Part shown: positions 1-10,441 of the stretch, one piece after another
Layout: each line of letters opens with the position of its first letter
How positions within the stretch are numbered: position 1 is the first letter of the stretch
Source: Paenibacillus mellifer
GTDB taxonomy: Bacteria > Bacillota > Bacilli > Paenibacillales > Paenibacillaceae
Reading direction: 5' to 3'
Length of the DNA: 64,000 nucleotides
NCBI RefSeq assembly: GCF_023195895.1
Contig: NZ_JALPRK010000011.1
Span: forward strand, 1 to 64,000
The notes under the pieces: model-generated
The model's input: the letters and a program-made list of their open reading frames with translations, nothing else
The model's database searches: none
Told to the model about the DNA's origin: nothing
Program-made: the position numbers and the translations under genes

Positions 1-27
1 CGGCGTTTCTCGCTGATGGCGGCAAAA

Positions 28-100
28 TTGTTGTACAAAATGCAACATTTCTGCCCATGCCAGCATAGACCACCTCAAAATGTTGCAAAAACTACAACAT
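28..100. repeat. 52-bp-period dyad array, locus 1 (two copies)
   Basis: Two 21-bp imperfect palindromes sit at 28-48 and 80-100, 52 bp apart start to start. The second has arms ATGTTGC / CAACAT around an A-rich centre. After it comes TTCGCGGCTGCAGTGAGG, which resembles the sequence following the first copy of the second locus at 19808-19983. The array may continue left of the window. Confidence 0.75.
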
Positions 101-155
101 TTCGCGGCTGCAGTGAGGAGTTGACGGTAACCAAAGTGTGTAGATTCGCTCAGTC

Positions 156-305
156 GCACGCGCTAGCTCCCTAAGCACGCACTAGCTCCAGTGCACGCAC
201 TAGCTCCAGTGCACGCGCTAGCTCCCCAAGCACGCATTTGCATCAGTGCCATGCGCCTGCTCCAATGCACGCGCGAGCTCCCTAAGCACCCGCTAGCTCC
301 ACCCA
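156..305. repeat. 18-19 bp tandem repeat, eight degenerate units
   Basis: Eight head-to-tail units start at 156, 175, 193, 211, 230, 248, 267 and 286. The consensus is GCACGCRCTAGCTCC followed by 3-4 variable bases; units at 175 and 193 are identical. Unit lengths of 18 and 19 are not multiples of three throughout, so a protein repeat is unlikely. There are no unique spacers, so this is not a CRISPR array. Confidence 0.85.
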
Positions 306-347
306 CGCCTGCCGTACGCCACGCGCTAAGCGCCGCGCGATTCTCGA

Positions 348-1178
348 TCAGCCTTTCACCGCACCGGCTGTTAAGCCGCTGACGATGTATTTTTGACCAA
401 ACAAATACAGGATAAATACCGGCAGGGAAGTTAACACCAGGTTGGCGAAGATCAGGTTCCACTCCCGGCTGTACTTGCCGTAGAAATTGTAGATGGACAG
501 CGGCATCGTCCAGGTCGAGCTGTCGGTCAGGAAGTAGAGCGGAATCGTGATATCGTTCCATACCGACATGAAGACCATGATCGCAACCGTGGCATTCACC
601 GGCAGGATCAGCGGCGTTACGATTCGGAAGAATACGCCAAACACGCTGGCACCCTCCAGGAACGCGACTTCGTCGAGCGCTTTCGGGATCGTTTTGATAA
701 ATCCGCTGTACAGAAACACACTAAATGCGGTGTTTAGCGATGCGTAAATTAGGATGACACTAGTGATGCTTCCGTAAAAGCCCAACGCTTGCACAATGCG
801 AATGGTCGTAATCGTAGACATCGGAGCGATCAGACCCATGAAGAAGTACATGTACAGCGTATTTGCGAATTTCGTCTCCCGCCGCGCCAGGATAAAGGAG
901 GCGGCTGAGGAAGCAACGATGTTGATCACGGACGATATGCCGGTAATCAATACGCTGTTCCAGAACGCTCGGGCGAGCCCGCCTTCCTCAAACACGCGCG
1001 CGTAGTTGGTGAACATCCATTTTTCGGGCAACTGGAGCGAGAAGTCGAGCACTTCGGCGCTTGTCTTGAACGAGCCGAAGATCATAATCAAGACTGGCAA
1101 AATAATCAGCAGAGAAGCTAGAAGCAGAAGGCCTTCAACGATATAGTTTCGTATGGCGACTTTGCGTGTGAATCCCAT
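348..1178 (-). CDS. Carbohydrate ABC transporter permease (MalG/AraQ type)
   Basis: This is an inner-membrane subunit of a binding-protein-dependent sugar importer, 276 residues long with about six hydrophobic segments. The cytoplasmic coupling loop (EAA motif) is seen as EVAFLEGASVFGVFFRIVTP near residues 170-190, slightly degenerate at the usual EAA position. The start codon overlaps the stop of the upstream permease (TAATG) and follows AAGGAGG, so the two are translationally coupled. It is the last gene of a binding protein-permease-permease operon. No ATPase lies nearby; a shared MsmX-type ATPase elsewhere is the likely partner. The substrate cannot be told from sequence. Confidence 0.93.
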   Translation of the reverse strand: MGFTRKVAIRNYIVEGLLLLASLLIILPVLIMIFGSFKTSAEVLDFSLQLPEKWMFTNYARVFEEGGLARAFWNSVLITGISSVINIVASSAASFILARRETKFANTLYMYFFMGLIAPMSTITTIRIVQALGFYGSITSVILIYASLNTAFSVFLYSGFIKTIPKALDEVAFLEGASVFGVFFRIVTPLILPVNATVAIMVFMSVWNDITIPLYFLTDSSTWTMPLSIYNFYGKYSREWNLIFANLVLTSLPVFILYLFGQKYIVSGLTAGAVKG

Positions 1179-2059
1179 TATTCGGTGACCTCCTTACGCC
1201 GCATAAAGATGAGCAGCGGGATGGCAATGATCGTGACCGCCACGAACAGCAACGTGTTGATGGCCGTCCCCAGCCCCCAGCTTCCTTCGCCGAAGGACCG
1301 CAAAATGATCGTACCGACGACCTGGGAAGCGTTACCCGGCCCGCCGCCCGTCAAGACGAAGACCTCCGAGAAGACCTTGAGTCCGCCGATGAGCGTGAGC
1401 ATCAGGTTAATATTGATCGCTGGCAGCAAGAGCGGCAGCGTGATTTTCGTAAACTTCTTCCAGGATCCGGCCCCATCGATGGTCGCCGCTTCGTAATACT
1501 CCTGGGAGATGGATTGGAGTCCAGCCAAGTAAATCGCCATTTGGAAGCCGGCATGCTGCCAAATCGAGATGATGGCGATCGTCCAAATGACGATATGCGG
1601 ATTCGTGAGCCAAGCCTGGCTCAGAGCGTGCAGCCCAACCGCATCAAACATCCGATTGATGGCGCCTTCGGTGCGCAGGATCGGCGTAAAGACGATGCCG
1701 ATAACCAGGATGCTGAGGATGGACGGGGAATAAAAGATCGCCCGCAGCAGGTTCCGCGTCTTCAATCGCATGTTGAGCGCGACCGCCAGCACAATGCCGA
1801 TCAGGTTCTTCCCGAACACGGTGACGACGGCAAAGATCAAAGTGTTCTTCAGCGCCAGAATCAGCGTTTTGTCGGAGAAGATCTTTCGGAAGTTCTCCCA
1901 ACCAACGAAGTCGATCGTTAGGCGATCCAGCCGCCAATCGGTAAAGGAATAATAAAAGCCCGTAAACGCCGGGATAACGAAAAAGATCGAGTAGATCAAT
2001 AACGCCGGTAATACGAGATAATAGGAATATAGATTTTTGACCGATGCTTTCGATTTCAT
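1178..2059 (-). CDS. Carbohydrate ABC transporter permease (MalF/UgpA type)
   Basis: Second membrane subunit of the same importer, 293 residues from the chosen start. The EAA loop EAATIDGAGSWKKFTKITLP is canonical and about 80 residues from the C-terminus. I place the start at the ATG at 2059 because GGTGGGAG lies a few bases upstream. An in-frame ATG at 2092 would add 11 residues (beginning MLPQSIMG) but has no good ribosome binding site. It lies 76 bp after the binding-protein gene and overlaps the next permease. Confidence 0.92.
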   Translation of the reverse strand: MKSKASVKNLYSYYLVLPALLIYSIFFVIPAFTGFYYSFTDWRLDRLTIDFVGWENFRKIFSDKTLILALKNTLIFAVVTVFGKNLIGIVLAVALNMRLKTRNLLRAIFYSPSILSILVIGIVFTPILRTEGAINRMFDAVGLHALSQAWLTNPHIVIWTIAIISIWQHAGFQMAIYLAGLQSISQEYYEAATIDGAGSWKKFTKITLPLLLPAININLMLTLIGGLKVFSEVFVLTGGGPGNASQVVGTIILRSFGEGSWGLGTAINTLLFVAVTIIAIPLLIFMRRKEVTE

Positions 2060-2135
2060 GTTCTCCCACCCCATTATAGACTGGGGCAGCATAAAACCCC
2101 GGACGGGACTTTATGCTGCCTGCCATTCTTCCGAT

Positions 2136-3461
2136 TTAGAAACCGGGGATTTCTTTATCTTTCATCAATTGGCTGAACTTTTCGTCCCAGGATTTCAAGA
2201 CTTCTTCCGGCGTTAATCCACCGGCGAATTGATCCTGCAGCAGCCGGTACAATTCACTGCGGTCAACCAGCATGAAGGCGTCGGTCGTCAGCACGGTTTT
2301 CTTCGGCGTGATGTAGTTATCGACAATCTCCTGCTTGTAGGCCGGCAGTTCCGGTGTGTTGACGTCGTTCAAGTTAGAGACGTAACCTTTGGAATCAACG
2401 ATTTTCTGTGCGATTTCCTTGGATCCCATGAAGTTCAAGAACTCTTTCGCTTCTGCCAAGTGTTTGGCTTTCTTCGGAATGAACAGTTGTCCGCCCAGTG
2501 GGCTGGCTCCCAGGCTGGCATCCTGCTCGGAAGGGATCGGGAAAACACCTAGGTGCATGTTAGGATCTTGTTGAAGCACGCCTTCGATCAGCCAGTCGCC
2601 CATGAACATCATCGCGACTTCCTTGTTCAGGAATTTACCAACCGCCATATCGTAGCTGTCGCTCAGGACGTCGGTGTTGGTGTAGCCTTTTTTATACACT
2701 TCATATTGCTGCTCCAGGAACGTTTGGAATTCCGGAATGTCGGACCATTTTCTCTTGTTGTTGTTCAATTCATCAAAGAAGGTTGGATCGTTTTTGGATA
2801 CGAAGTTAGCAAAAGCGGCGGCCGGCCAAATATTGGCGGACCAATTGTCCTTGTACGGCATGAATACCGGAGTAACTCCGCTTGCTTTAATTTTCTCACA
2901 GACGGCCAGGAACTCTTCGAAATTAGTTGGAATCGACAGGCCCAAGTCATCAAAGATGTCCTTGTTGTACACAACACCTTGCATCCCTGTATCCTGGCTG
3001 ACATGGAAACTGTAGACATGCCCATAAGCGGAAAGGACGTCTTTGTTCAGAATCCGGCTGGCCCAAGGCTCGTTATCTAGAATCTCGAAGTTGCGCTCCA
3101 GATTCAGGTCGGTGGTGGCACTTGCCAGGTTGTATTGAATGATGTCCGGCGTTTCCTCAACAGCCAGCTTCGTTTGCAGGACCGTGGTCGTTTGCTCGGC
3201 TGGAATCAACTGAAGATTCACTTTGATGTTCGTTTGCTTCTCAAACTCATCAAGCAGGTCTTGCTGAATGAAGGCGGAGTCCTGCGAGCTCTTGGAGATC
3301 GCTAACTCGATGGTGACTTTGTCTCCTTTGGCGGCACCGGCGTTCGTACCGTCCTTCGCGGTATTGCCGGATTTTGCGCCTCCCGACCCGCAGGCCGCGA
3401 GCGATACGGCCAGTAAACCGGCGACAATCGCGGTGGTCGTTCTTTTCATTGCGTAATTCAA
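2136..3461 (-). CDS. Extracellular sugar-binding lipoprotein
   Basis: Substrate-binding protein of the importer encoded downstream, 441 residues, family 1 extracellular solute-binding type. It has a lipoprotein signal: basic N-terminus, hydrophobic core, then LAAC with the lipidated cysteine at residue 24. The mature part begins with a Gly/Ser/Asn-rich linker typical of Gram-positive surface lipoproteins. The start is TTG at 3461, spaced correctly from GGGGGG; the in-frame ATG five codons later is too far from it. It is divergent from the kinase gene at 3670, with repeated TTGTGAACTTGAA words between them. Confidence 0.92.
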   Translation of the reverse strand: MNYAMKRTTTAIVAGLLAVSLAACGSGGAKSGNTAKDGTNAGAAKGDKVTIELAISKSSQDSAFIQQDLLDEFEKQTNIKVNLQLIPAEQTTTVLQTKLAVEETPDIIQYNLASATTDLNLERNFEILDNEPWASRILNKDVLSAYGHVYSFHVSQDTGMQGVVYNKDIFDDLGLSIPTNFEEFLAVCEKIKASGVTPVFMPYKDNWSANIWPAAAFANFVSKNDPTFFDELNNNKRKWSDIPEFQTFLEQQYEVYKKGYTNTDVLSDSYDMAVGKFLNKEVAMMFMGDWLIEGVLQQDPNMHLGVFPIPSEQDASLGASPLGGQLFIPKKAKHLAEAKEFLNFMGSKEIAQKIVDSKGYVSNLNDVNTPELPAYKQEIVDNYITPKKTVLTTDAFMLVDRSELYRLLQDQFAGGLTPEEVLKSWDEKFSQLMKDKEIPGF

Positions 3462-3483
3462 GGCAAATCCCCCCGTCTTTATG

Positions 3484-3582
3484 TTGTGAACTTGAATGCG
3501 CTTGCAACTTGATTATAGAATCCAGGGCAGCGAAGGTACATGTCTGAGGGTGACAGATGATGTGTAAAATTGTGAACTTGAA
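3484..3582. promoter_or_regulatory. Repeated words in the divergent control region of sugar system 1
   Basis: The 13-mer TTGTGAACTTGAA occurs exactly at 3484-3496 and at 3570-3582, and a degenerate copy TTGCAACTTGAT lies between them near 3503. A minus-strand TATAAT is present as ATTATA at 3512-3517, probably the -10 of the binding-protein operon. Direct repeats fit binding by an AraC-type regulator such as the one encoded at 5444. The role is inferred. Confidence 0.5.
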
Positions 3583-3669
3583 ACCGTTGTCATGACGGGA
3601 GCCGAAATGGTACAGTTATACCATCAATTAAACGCAACAAGGCACAGTAAGGAGGCCTAAGGCTACGTC

Positions 3670-5427
3670 ATGAGAGCTTTTTTCCCCGGCAAAAATCAGC
3701 TCAGTCTGCAAAACAAAGTCTTTCTAACTTTTGTGGCCTTGCTGTTGTTTATACTCGGCTGCTTTATCGTATATGTGAATCTGGTCGTCATCAAACCGCT
3801 GAAGGAGAAGACGGTCGAGGCCAAGCTGGCCGCGGCGACGAAGGTCAGTCAACAGCTCGACGACTATGTCGACAGCCAAAACCAGCTGTCCCAGCGGATC
3901 TTATCCAGTAAGGACATTTTTGCCATCCTTGAACGAGGGTATCAAACCGATGTAAACCTCGAACGGCTGAATCAAAGCCGCAGGCTCAAGGATCTGATGT
4001 TTCAGGCCATCGGACCACGAATGAACATCAAGGATATGGTGATTTACGACAAGTCCGGACGGCAGATCGTGTCTTACCTTGGGGAACGGGGCGACGAAGC
4101 TTCTTTGGAAGGCTATTTAAAGAGAAGCCTGATGAACGGGAGCTGGAGCGGCAACGGATTTGTGCTGGAGCGCCAGGGGAAGTCCATTTCGTTCATACGC
4201 GCGATCAACAACCAGAACGGCAAAGTGTTTGGATATCTCAGCATTCAATTGAACGAGACGTTTCTGCAGAGGATGACGAATGGCGTAGGCGCCGGAGAGG
4301 TATATATCCTGGATCGGCAAGGCCAAGCCGTTGCCGGTTCCAAGCCGGAGGCGGAGCATGCGGAGCTTACGGCGCGAGATTCGGACAGCGGGGTTTATGC
4401 GGATAATTACCGGAATTACGTAGCCTATTCCCGCTCAGAGAGCACCGGATGGACAACCTATCTCGTAACGCCAAAACAGGACGTGCTGGGACCGGTGAAC
4501 TCAGTGAAATACCTGTCTATCTTGTTGATTACGTCGTTGTTGCTGTTGTCCTTCGTCTACATTTACTTCTCCTCGCGGAACCTGTTGTTGCCTATTCGCA
4601 AGCTGCGCAGCCAGATTTGGCGGATCAGCTACAGCAATATGAATATCAAAATGGACACTCGTTCGCAAAACAACGAACTGATCTTGCTGAACGAAGCGTT
4701 TCAGGACCTTATGGAACGTCTGCAGGAGTCGATCGAACGGGAGAAAGTCGCTCTGCACGAGGAGGTCAAAGCGCGAAACTCCGCGCTCCAGGCCCAAATT
4801 GCGCCGCATTTCATCCATAACGTGCTTTATTTGATCAGCATCGCCGCTCAAGAGGGCAAGACCGACGTTGTCTCCGATATGTGCAAGCATTTGTCGGACA
4901 GCTTACGTTACATCGTCTCATCGCCTTATGTACATGTAACCTTGGCCGATGAGCTGGAGCATACACGGCACTACTTGTCTCTCGTTCAGCAGAAATATGA
5001 AGAGGATCTGGTGTGGGAGATCCATGCGGACGAGTCGGCGCGGAACGTCCAGCTGCCGAGGCTGGTGCTGCAGCCTTTCGTGGAGAACTGCATCGAGCAT
5101 GCCTTCTCGCGCAGCGACCCGCCTTGGCGGATCGACATCACGGTTAAACAGTTCAATGGCTTATGGGCGGTAGAGATTAAGGATAACGGCGATGGATTTC
5201 CACCCGGGAAAATCAGCGAAATCATGGACAATCTACGGGCAGCGGAAGCCGTCGGAGAGGGAGAAACACGGGGGACCTCGATCGGCAACATGGGGATCGT
5301 GAACAGTGTGGGACGGCTGAAATTGATGTATCAGAACCGGTTATTCTTTAATGTGTTCAATCACGCTGACGGAGAGAAAGGGGCTACGGTGCAGATCATC
5401 GGATCGTTAACGAAGGACTTCTACTGA
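3670..5427 (+). CDS. YesM-type sensor histidine kinase (sugar system 1)
   Basis: Membrane kinase of 585 residues. Order: short cytoplasmic N-terminus, TM1 about 18-42, extracytoplasmic sensor about 43-278, TM2 about 280-300, HAMP-like linker, a helix, then the His_kinase domain with H380 and an HATPase domain (N-box VENCIEH with N473, then DNGDGFPPG and GNMGI). The phospho-acceptor motif reads QIAPHFIHN, not the usual QINPHFLYN: the residue before PHF is Ala378. The gene is divergent from the binding-protein gene and 16 bp before its regulator. It presumably senses the sugar or the loaded binding protein. Confidence 0.92.
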   Translation: MRAFFPGKNQLSLQNKVFLTFVALLLFILGCFIVYVNLVVIKPLKEKTVEAKLAAATKVSQQLDDYVDSQNQLSQRILSSKDIFAILERGYQTDVNLERLNQSRRLKDLMFQAIGPRMNIKDMVIYDKSGRQIVSYLGERGDEASLEGYLKRSLMNGSWSGNGFVLERQGKSISFIRAINNQNGKVFGYLSIQLNETFLQRMTNGVGAGEVYILDRQGQAVAGSKPEAEHAELTARDSDSGVYADNYRNYVAYSRSESTGWTTYLVTPKQDVLGPVNSVKYLSILLITSLLLLSFVYIYFSSRNLLLPIRKLRSQIWRISYSNMNIKMDTRSQNNELILLNEAFQDLMERLQESIEREKVALHEEVKARNSALQAQIAPHFIHNVLYLISIAAQEGKTDVVSDMCKHLSDSLRYIVSSPYVHVTLADELEHTRHYLSLVQQKYEEDLVWEIHADESARNVQLPRLVLQPFVENCIEHAFSRSDPPWRIDITVKQFNGLWAVEIKDNGDGFPPGKISEIMDNLRAAEAVGEGETRGTSIGNMGIVNSVGRLKLMYQNRLFFNVFNHADGEKGATVQIIGSLTKDFY

Positions 5428-6927
5428 ACAAGGAGGGCACAGCATGTACAACGTGATGATCGTGGAAGACAGCAAACCGATTTTGCGGAACATCCGAACG
5501 CTGCTCAGTTCTCTGGAGCTTCCGGTTCAGGTGGTGGCGACAGCGACGAACGGTGAGGAAGCGCTGGAGTTGATCCGACAACAGCCGGTGGACCTGGTGC
5601 TAACCGATATCCGCATGCCGAAGATGGACGGTTTGACGTTGATCGAACAAGCGAAGCAACTCCGCCCGCGACTGTTGTTCATATTGATCAGCGGGTACAA
5701 CGATTTTGAATACACGCGGAAGGCCATCAATTTGCAGGTCTTCGATTATTTGCTGAAGCCCATTGAGCGCAAACAGCTGGCGGAGGTCATGGATCGGGCG
5801 ATCGAGCGGCTCCATAGCCGGATTCCCAGCGAAGCGGAGTTGTTCAGGGAGATTGTGGAGCCCGGGTTTTATGAAGAGCTGCAGCTCGGCGACCAGTTTC
5901 GTCATTATGGCAAGCTCCTGATCCTCATTCGGAGGCAGCCGTTTACGGTCGGACGGGAGCGTTGGAGTCCGGAGGAGCTGCAGCGCAGGCTGGGGGAGTT
6001 ATTTTCCCCGCATCTGTGCTGGGTGTTTCCAACCCAAATGGCTAGTCAGTTCCTCGTGTTGGTGCAAAAAATGGCCATGGAGCCCTATTCCTCGGTGTAT
6101 GAATGCTTCGAGTCGGTCCGCCGTACCTTAGAGGCTGAAGGGCTACCGGTATCGGTTGGCGGGCAATTGCAGTCCGGGGATCCGGACAGACTCCCCGAGT
6201 TGTATCACCGCGTATCGGGGATTTTGGATAAAGAGCAGCGCATTCACTGCGGCGTGGTGATCGATACGGAGATCTCGCATGGGCTCGGCGGTTCGGATAG
6301 CCCGGACTTGGATCGGGTGACGGTGGCCGCCTTCAACGAGCTCATCCAGGGTCGAGGGAAGGAGCAATTTTTGTTAAAGCTGAACGAGCAACTGGCGAAA
6401 TGGGCCGTCGACAATTTCCGGCTCACGGAGCTGGAACGGTTCGTCGCGTTGATGGTGGATGCCTTCTCCCAAGCCTGGAACGACCAAGGCACCGGACACC
6501 GTCTGGAGCTCGAAGCGACATCACGGCGGTTGTTGGAGGCAGATAGCTTTGAGAAGTTCTGCCTGGGGTTTCAGGAATGGGCAAAGCAATCCTTCGAACA
6601 GGTGCAGGCACAGAACCGGAAAAGCGGGGAGGAGCTGTTTCGACAGATCGAAGAGTACGTCAGGCTCAACTTGTACTCGTATCTCTCACTTGCGGATGTA
6701 GCGCTCAAGTTTCATGTCAGTCCCTCGTATGTGAGCCGGGTCATGAAAAAATATACCCAAAGCACGTTCGTGCAGTATTATACGGGACTGAAAATCAAAG
6801 AGGCCTGCAGGCTGATGGCCTGCAAGCCGGAAATGCGTATGAAAGAGGTGTCTGACGCCTTATCGTTTAGCGATCAGCACTATTTCTCCAAAGTGTTCAA
6901 GGAATACACGGGGTACAGTCCGACGGA

Positions 6928-7968
<1,041 letters not shown>

Positions 7969-8090
7969 AAATACAAGCCTCCTTAGGCATGAAATAGATA
8001 CGAAAGCCTAATTTCTATTATAATCGAATTTTAAATAAATGAGAAAAACAATCACCAATCCGATAACAGTTATGAATAGGAGGAAATAAC

Positions 8091-9683
8091 ATGAGTGAAC
8101 ATGCTAGCATCACGAATCCGATTTTACGCGGTTTTAATCCGGACCCCTCGATTCTACGGGTCGGAGACGACTACTATATCGCGACCTCCACCTTCGAGTG
8201 GTTTCCAGGCGTACAGATTCATCATTCCCGGGATCTTGTGCACTGGCAATTGATCGGTCATCCGCTGACTCGGGTTTCGCAGCTCGACATGCTGGGTAAT
8301 CCCGGGTCCTGCGGGGTATGGGCTCCGTGTCTCAGCTATGATAACGGTTTGTTTTACCTCATCTACACGGACGTCAAAAGCCGCCACGGCGCATTCAAGG
8401 ACACCCCGAACTATCTGGTCACGGCCACCGATATTCGCGGCCCTTGGTCGGAACCGGTGTATTTGAACAGCAGCGGTTTTGACCCTTCCTTGTTCCACGA
8501 CGAGGACGGGCGCAAATGGCTGGTCAACATGTTGTGGGATCATCGGAAAGGGAAAAACCATTTTGCCGGCATCGTCCTTCAGGAATACGATCCACAACAA
8601 CAGAAGCTGGTTGGCCCGGTCAAGAATATCTTTCTGGGTACGGAGCTTAGGTTAACCGAAGGCCCGCATTTATATAAAAGAAACGGATACTACTACCTGC
8701 TCACGGCGGAAGGGGGCACGTATTACGATCATGCGGTAACGATGGCCCGCTCGCGAACGATCGACGGACCGTATGAAGTCGACCCCACCAATCCGATTCT
8801 GACGTCGTCGGGCAAACCGCATCTAGAGCTGCAAAAGGCGGGACATGCCTCGCTGGTCAAAACGCAAACGGGCGAGTGGTACATGGTCCACCTGACCGGG
8901 CGGCCGACGAAAGACATCTATTGCACGCTCGGCCGGGAAACGGCGATCCAGCGCGGCGTCTGGATTGAAGACGGCTGGTTCCGGCTAGAGACTGGCGGGA
9001 ATGATCCGCGGGTCGAGGTGGATGCGCCTGCACTGCCGCCGCATCCGTTTGAACCGGTGCCGGAGCGCGACGATTTCGACGGCGGTGGGTTCGAGCTCGG
9101 CGTTCACTGGAGCACGCTGCGCGTTCCGCCAACGGAGGATTGGTTGACCTTACGCGAGCGCCCCGGTTTCCTGCGCTTGTATGGCCGCGAGTCGATGAAC
9201 TCGTTGTTCCGGCAAAGCCTGGCGGCTCGGCGGCAGCAGTCGTTCCATTGCCTGGCGGAGACGGTAGTAGAGTTTGAGCCGGAGACGTTCCAGCAGATGG
9301 CCGGCTTGACCGTCTTTTACGATACGAATGATCATGTCTATTTGCGTATCTCCCGTGATGAAACGAAGGGAAAAAGTCTGAATCTCATCCAAACGAAAGC
9401 CGGGGTTTATGACGAACTGCTGGAAGAGGACATCTCGATCGAAGGCGTTTCGCGCTGCTGGCTGCGAGTTACCATTGAGCGGGAGCTGGCGCGTTTCGCC
9501 TACAGCCTCGACGGGGAGACCTGGCAGGCGGTCGGCAAAGCGGTTGACGTTAGCCACTTGGCCGACGATCCGGCGGAGAAAGTACGGTTCACCGGCACCT
9601 TCCTCGGCGTATGCGCCCAGGACCTCAGCGGGATGCGTAAGCCTGCCGACTTCGACTATTTTATTTACAGGGAGCTCGATTAA
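8091..9683 (+). CDS. Glycoside hydrolase family 43 (beta-xylosidase / arabinofuranosidase type)
   Basis: Five-bladed beta-propeller hydrolase of 530 residues, with no signal peptide, so intracellular and acting on imported oligosaccharides. Catalytic residues expected from the family are visible: base Asp18 in NPDPSI, pKa-modulating Asp131 in GFDPSL, acid Glu190 in TEGPHLY. The C-terminal half (about 325-530) looks like the beta-sandwich (GH43_C2) of XynB-type xylosidases. AGGAGG lies 8 bases before the ATG. Proximity to sugar system 1 suggests the transporter may import xylan or arabinoxylan oligomers, but that is inference. Confidence 0.92.
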   Translation: MSEHASITNPILRGFNPDPSILRVGDDYYIATSTFEWFPGVQIHHSRDLVHWQLIGHPLTRVSQLDMLGNPGSCGVWAPCLSYDNGLFYLIYTDVKSRHGAFKDTPNYLVTATDIRGPWSEPVYLNSSGFDPSLFHDEDGRKWLVNMLWDHRKGKNHFAGIVLQEYDPQQQKLVGPVKNIFLGTELRLTEGPHLYKRNGYYYLLTAEGGTYYDHAVTMARSRTIDGPYEVDPTNPILTSSGKPHLELQKAGHASLVKTQTGEWYMVHLTGRPTKDIYCTLGRETAIQRGVWIEDGWFRLETGGNDPRVEVDAPALPPHPFEPVPERDDFDGGGFELGVHWSTLRVPPTEDWLTLRERPGFLRLYGRESMNSLFRQSLAARRQQSFHCLAETVVEFEPETFQQMAGLTVFYDTNDHVYLRISRDETKGKSLNLIQTKAGVYDELLEEDISIEGVSRCWLRVTIERELARFAYSLDGETWQAVGKAVDVSHLADDPAEKVRFTGTFLGVCAQDLSGMRKPADFDYFIYRELD

Positions 9684-9709
9684 TTCACACCGAAGGGAGA
9701 GGACGCGAG

Positions 9710-10438
9710 ATGTATTTAAGAGAGGTGACGCTCCTGAAAGACAACATGCCCTCATCCAGAGAATACCCTTTCTCTCTCCCGTTAGTCCGGAAGTTGAACA
9801 AGCTTCGCCTTAGCCGTCCGGTCACGTTTTTTGTCGGGGAGAACGGTTCGGGTAAATCTACGCTGCTGGAGGCCATCGCCTACCAATGCGGGTTTAATCC
9901 GGCCGGGGGCGGGAGAAATAACGTCTACGAGGTGGACCGGTCAGAATCGGCGCTCGGCGATTATATCCGTCTCTCGTGGAACCCGAAAGTCACGAACGGC
10001 TTCTTCCTGCGGGCGGAATCGTTTTATTCGTTTGCTTCGCATATCGATGAGGTTGCGGCAACGCCGTCCTACGGAGGGTTGTCCTTGCACAACCAATCGC
10101 ATGGCGAGTCGTTCCTCAGCTTGTTCAAGTACAGATTTGGCAGTCGGGGCATTTATCTGCTCGACGAACCGGAGGCCGCGTTGTCTCCAGCCCGACAACT
10201 GGCCTTGATGCGGATCATCCGCGACTTATCGGATCGCGCCCAGTTCATCATCGCCACGCATTCACCGATTCTAATGGGTTATCCGGATGCAGATATCTTG
10301 AATTTCGATGGGGATCGAATGGAAACCGTCCGTTACGAGGATACCGATCACTACCAAATTACGCGTCGTTTCCTGGAGAACCGGAACAGCGTACTTCGCA
10401 CGCTGTTTGAGGATGAGGACGAGGATGACACGGTTTAG
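9710..10438 (+). CDS. AAA family ATPase, COG3910-like
   Basis: Single-domain ABC/SMC-like ATPase of 242 residues with no membrane segment. Walker A is GENGSGKST (43-51). A degenerate signature lies around LSLHNQSHGESF (124-135), Walker B is IYLLDEPEA (148-156), and the switch histidine is in IIATHSPIL (180-188). It matches stand-alone predicted ATPases rather than transporter subunits. The C-terminus is very acidic (EDEDEDD). It follows the GH43 gene by 26 bp, so may be co-transcribed. The cellular role is unknown. Confidence 0.85.
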   Translation: MYLREVTLLKDNMPSSREYPFSLPLVRKLNKLRLSRPVTFFVGENGSGKSTLLEAIAYQCGFNPAGGGRNNVYEVDRSESALGDYIRLSWNPKVTNGFFLRAESFYSFASHIDEVAATPSYGGLSLHNQSHGESFLSLFKYRFGSRGIYLLDEPEAALSPARQLALMRIIRDLSDRAQFIIATHSPILMGYPDADILNFDGDRMETVRYEDTDHYQITRRFLENRNSVLRTLFEDEDEDDTV

Positions 10439-10441
10439 CCG

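Larger units (their letters stand above)
1..347. repeat. Gene-free left edge with two repeat types
   Basis: No gene is supported in this stretch, which lies downstream of the minus-strand permease that ends at 348. It holds two 21-bp dyads with TGTTG/CAACA-type arms at 28-48 and 80-100 (start-to-start 52 bp), described separately, and an 18-19 bp tandem array at 156-305. A small GC-rich hairpin around GCGCTAAGCGC near 322-334 could terminate the permease operon but lacks a clear T-run. Confidence 0.75.

Noticed and set aside
156..305. CRISPR-like array
   Set aside because: The units are contiguous with no unique spacers, only 18-19 bp long, and no cas genes are present.
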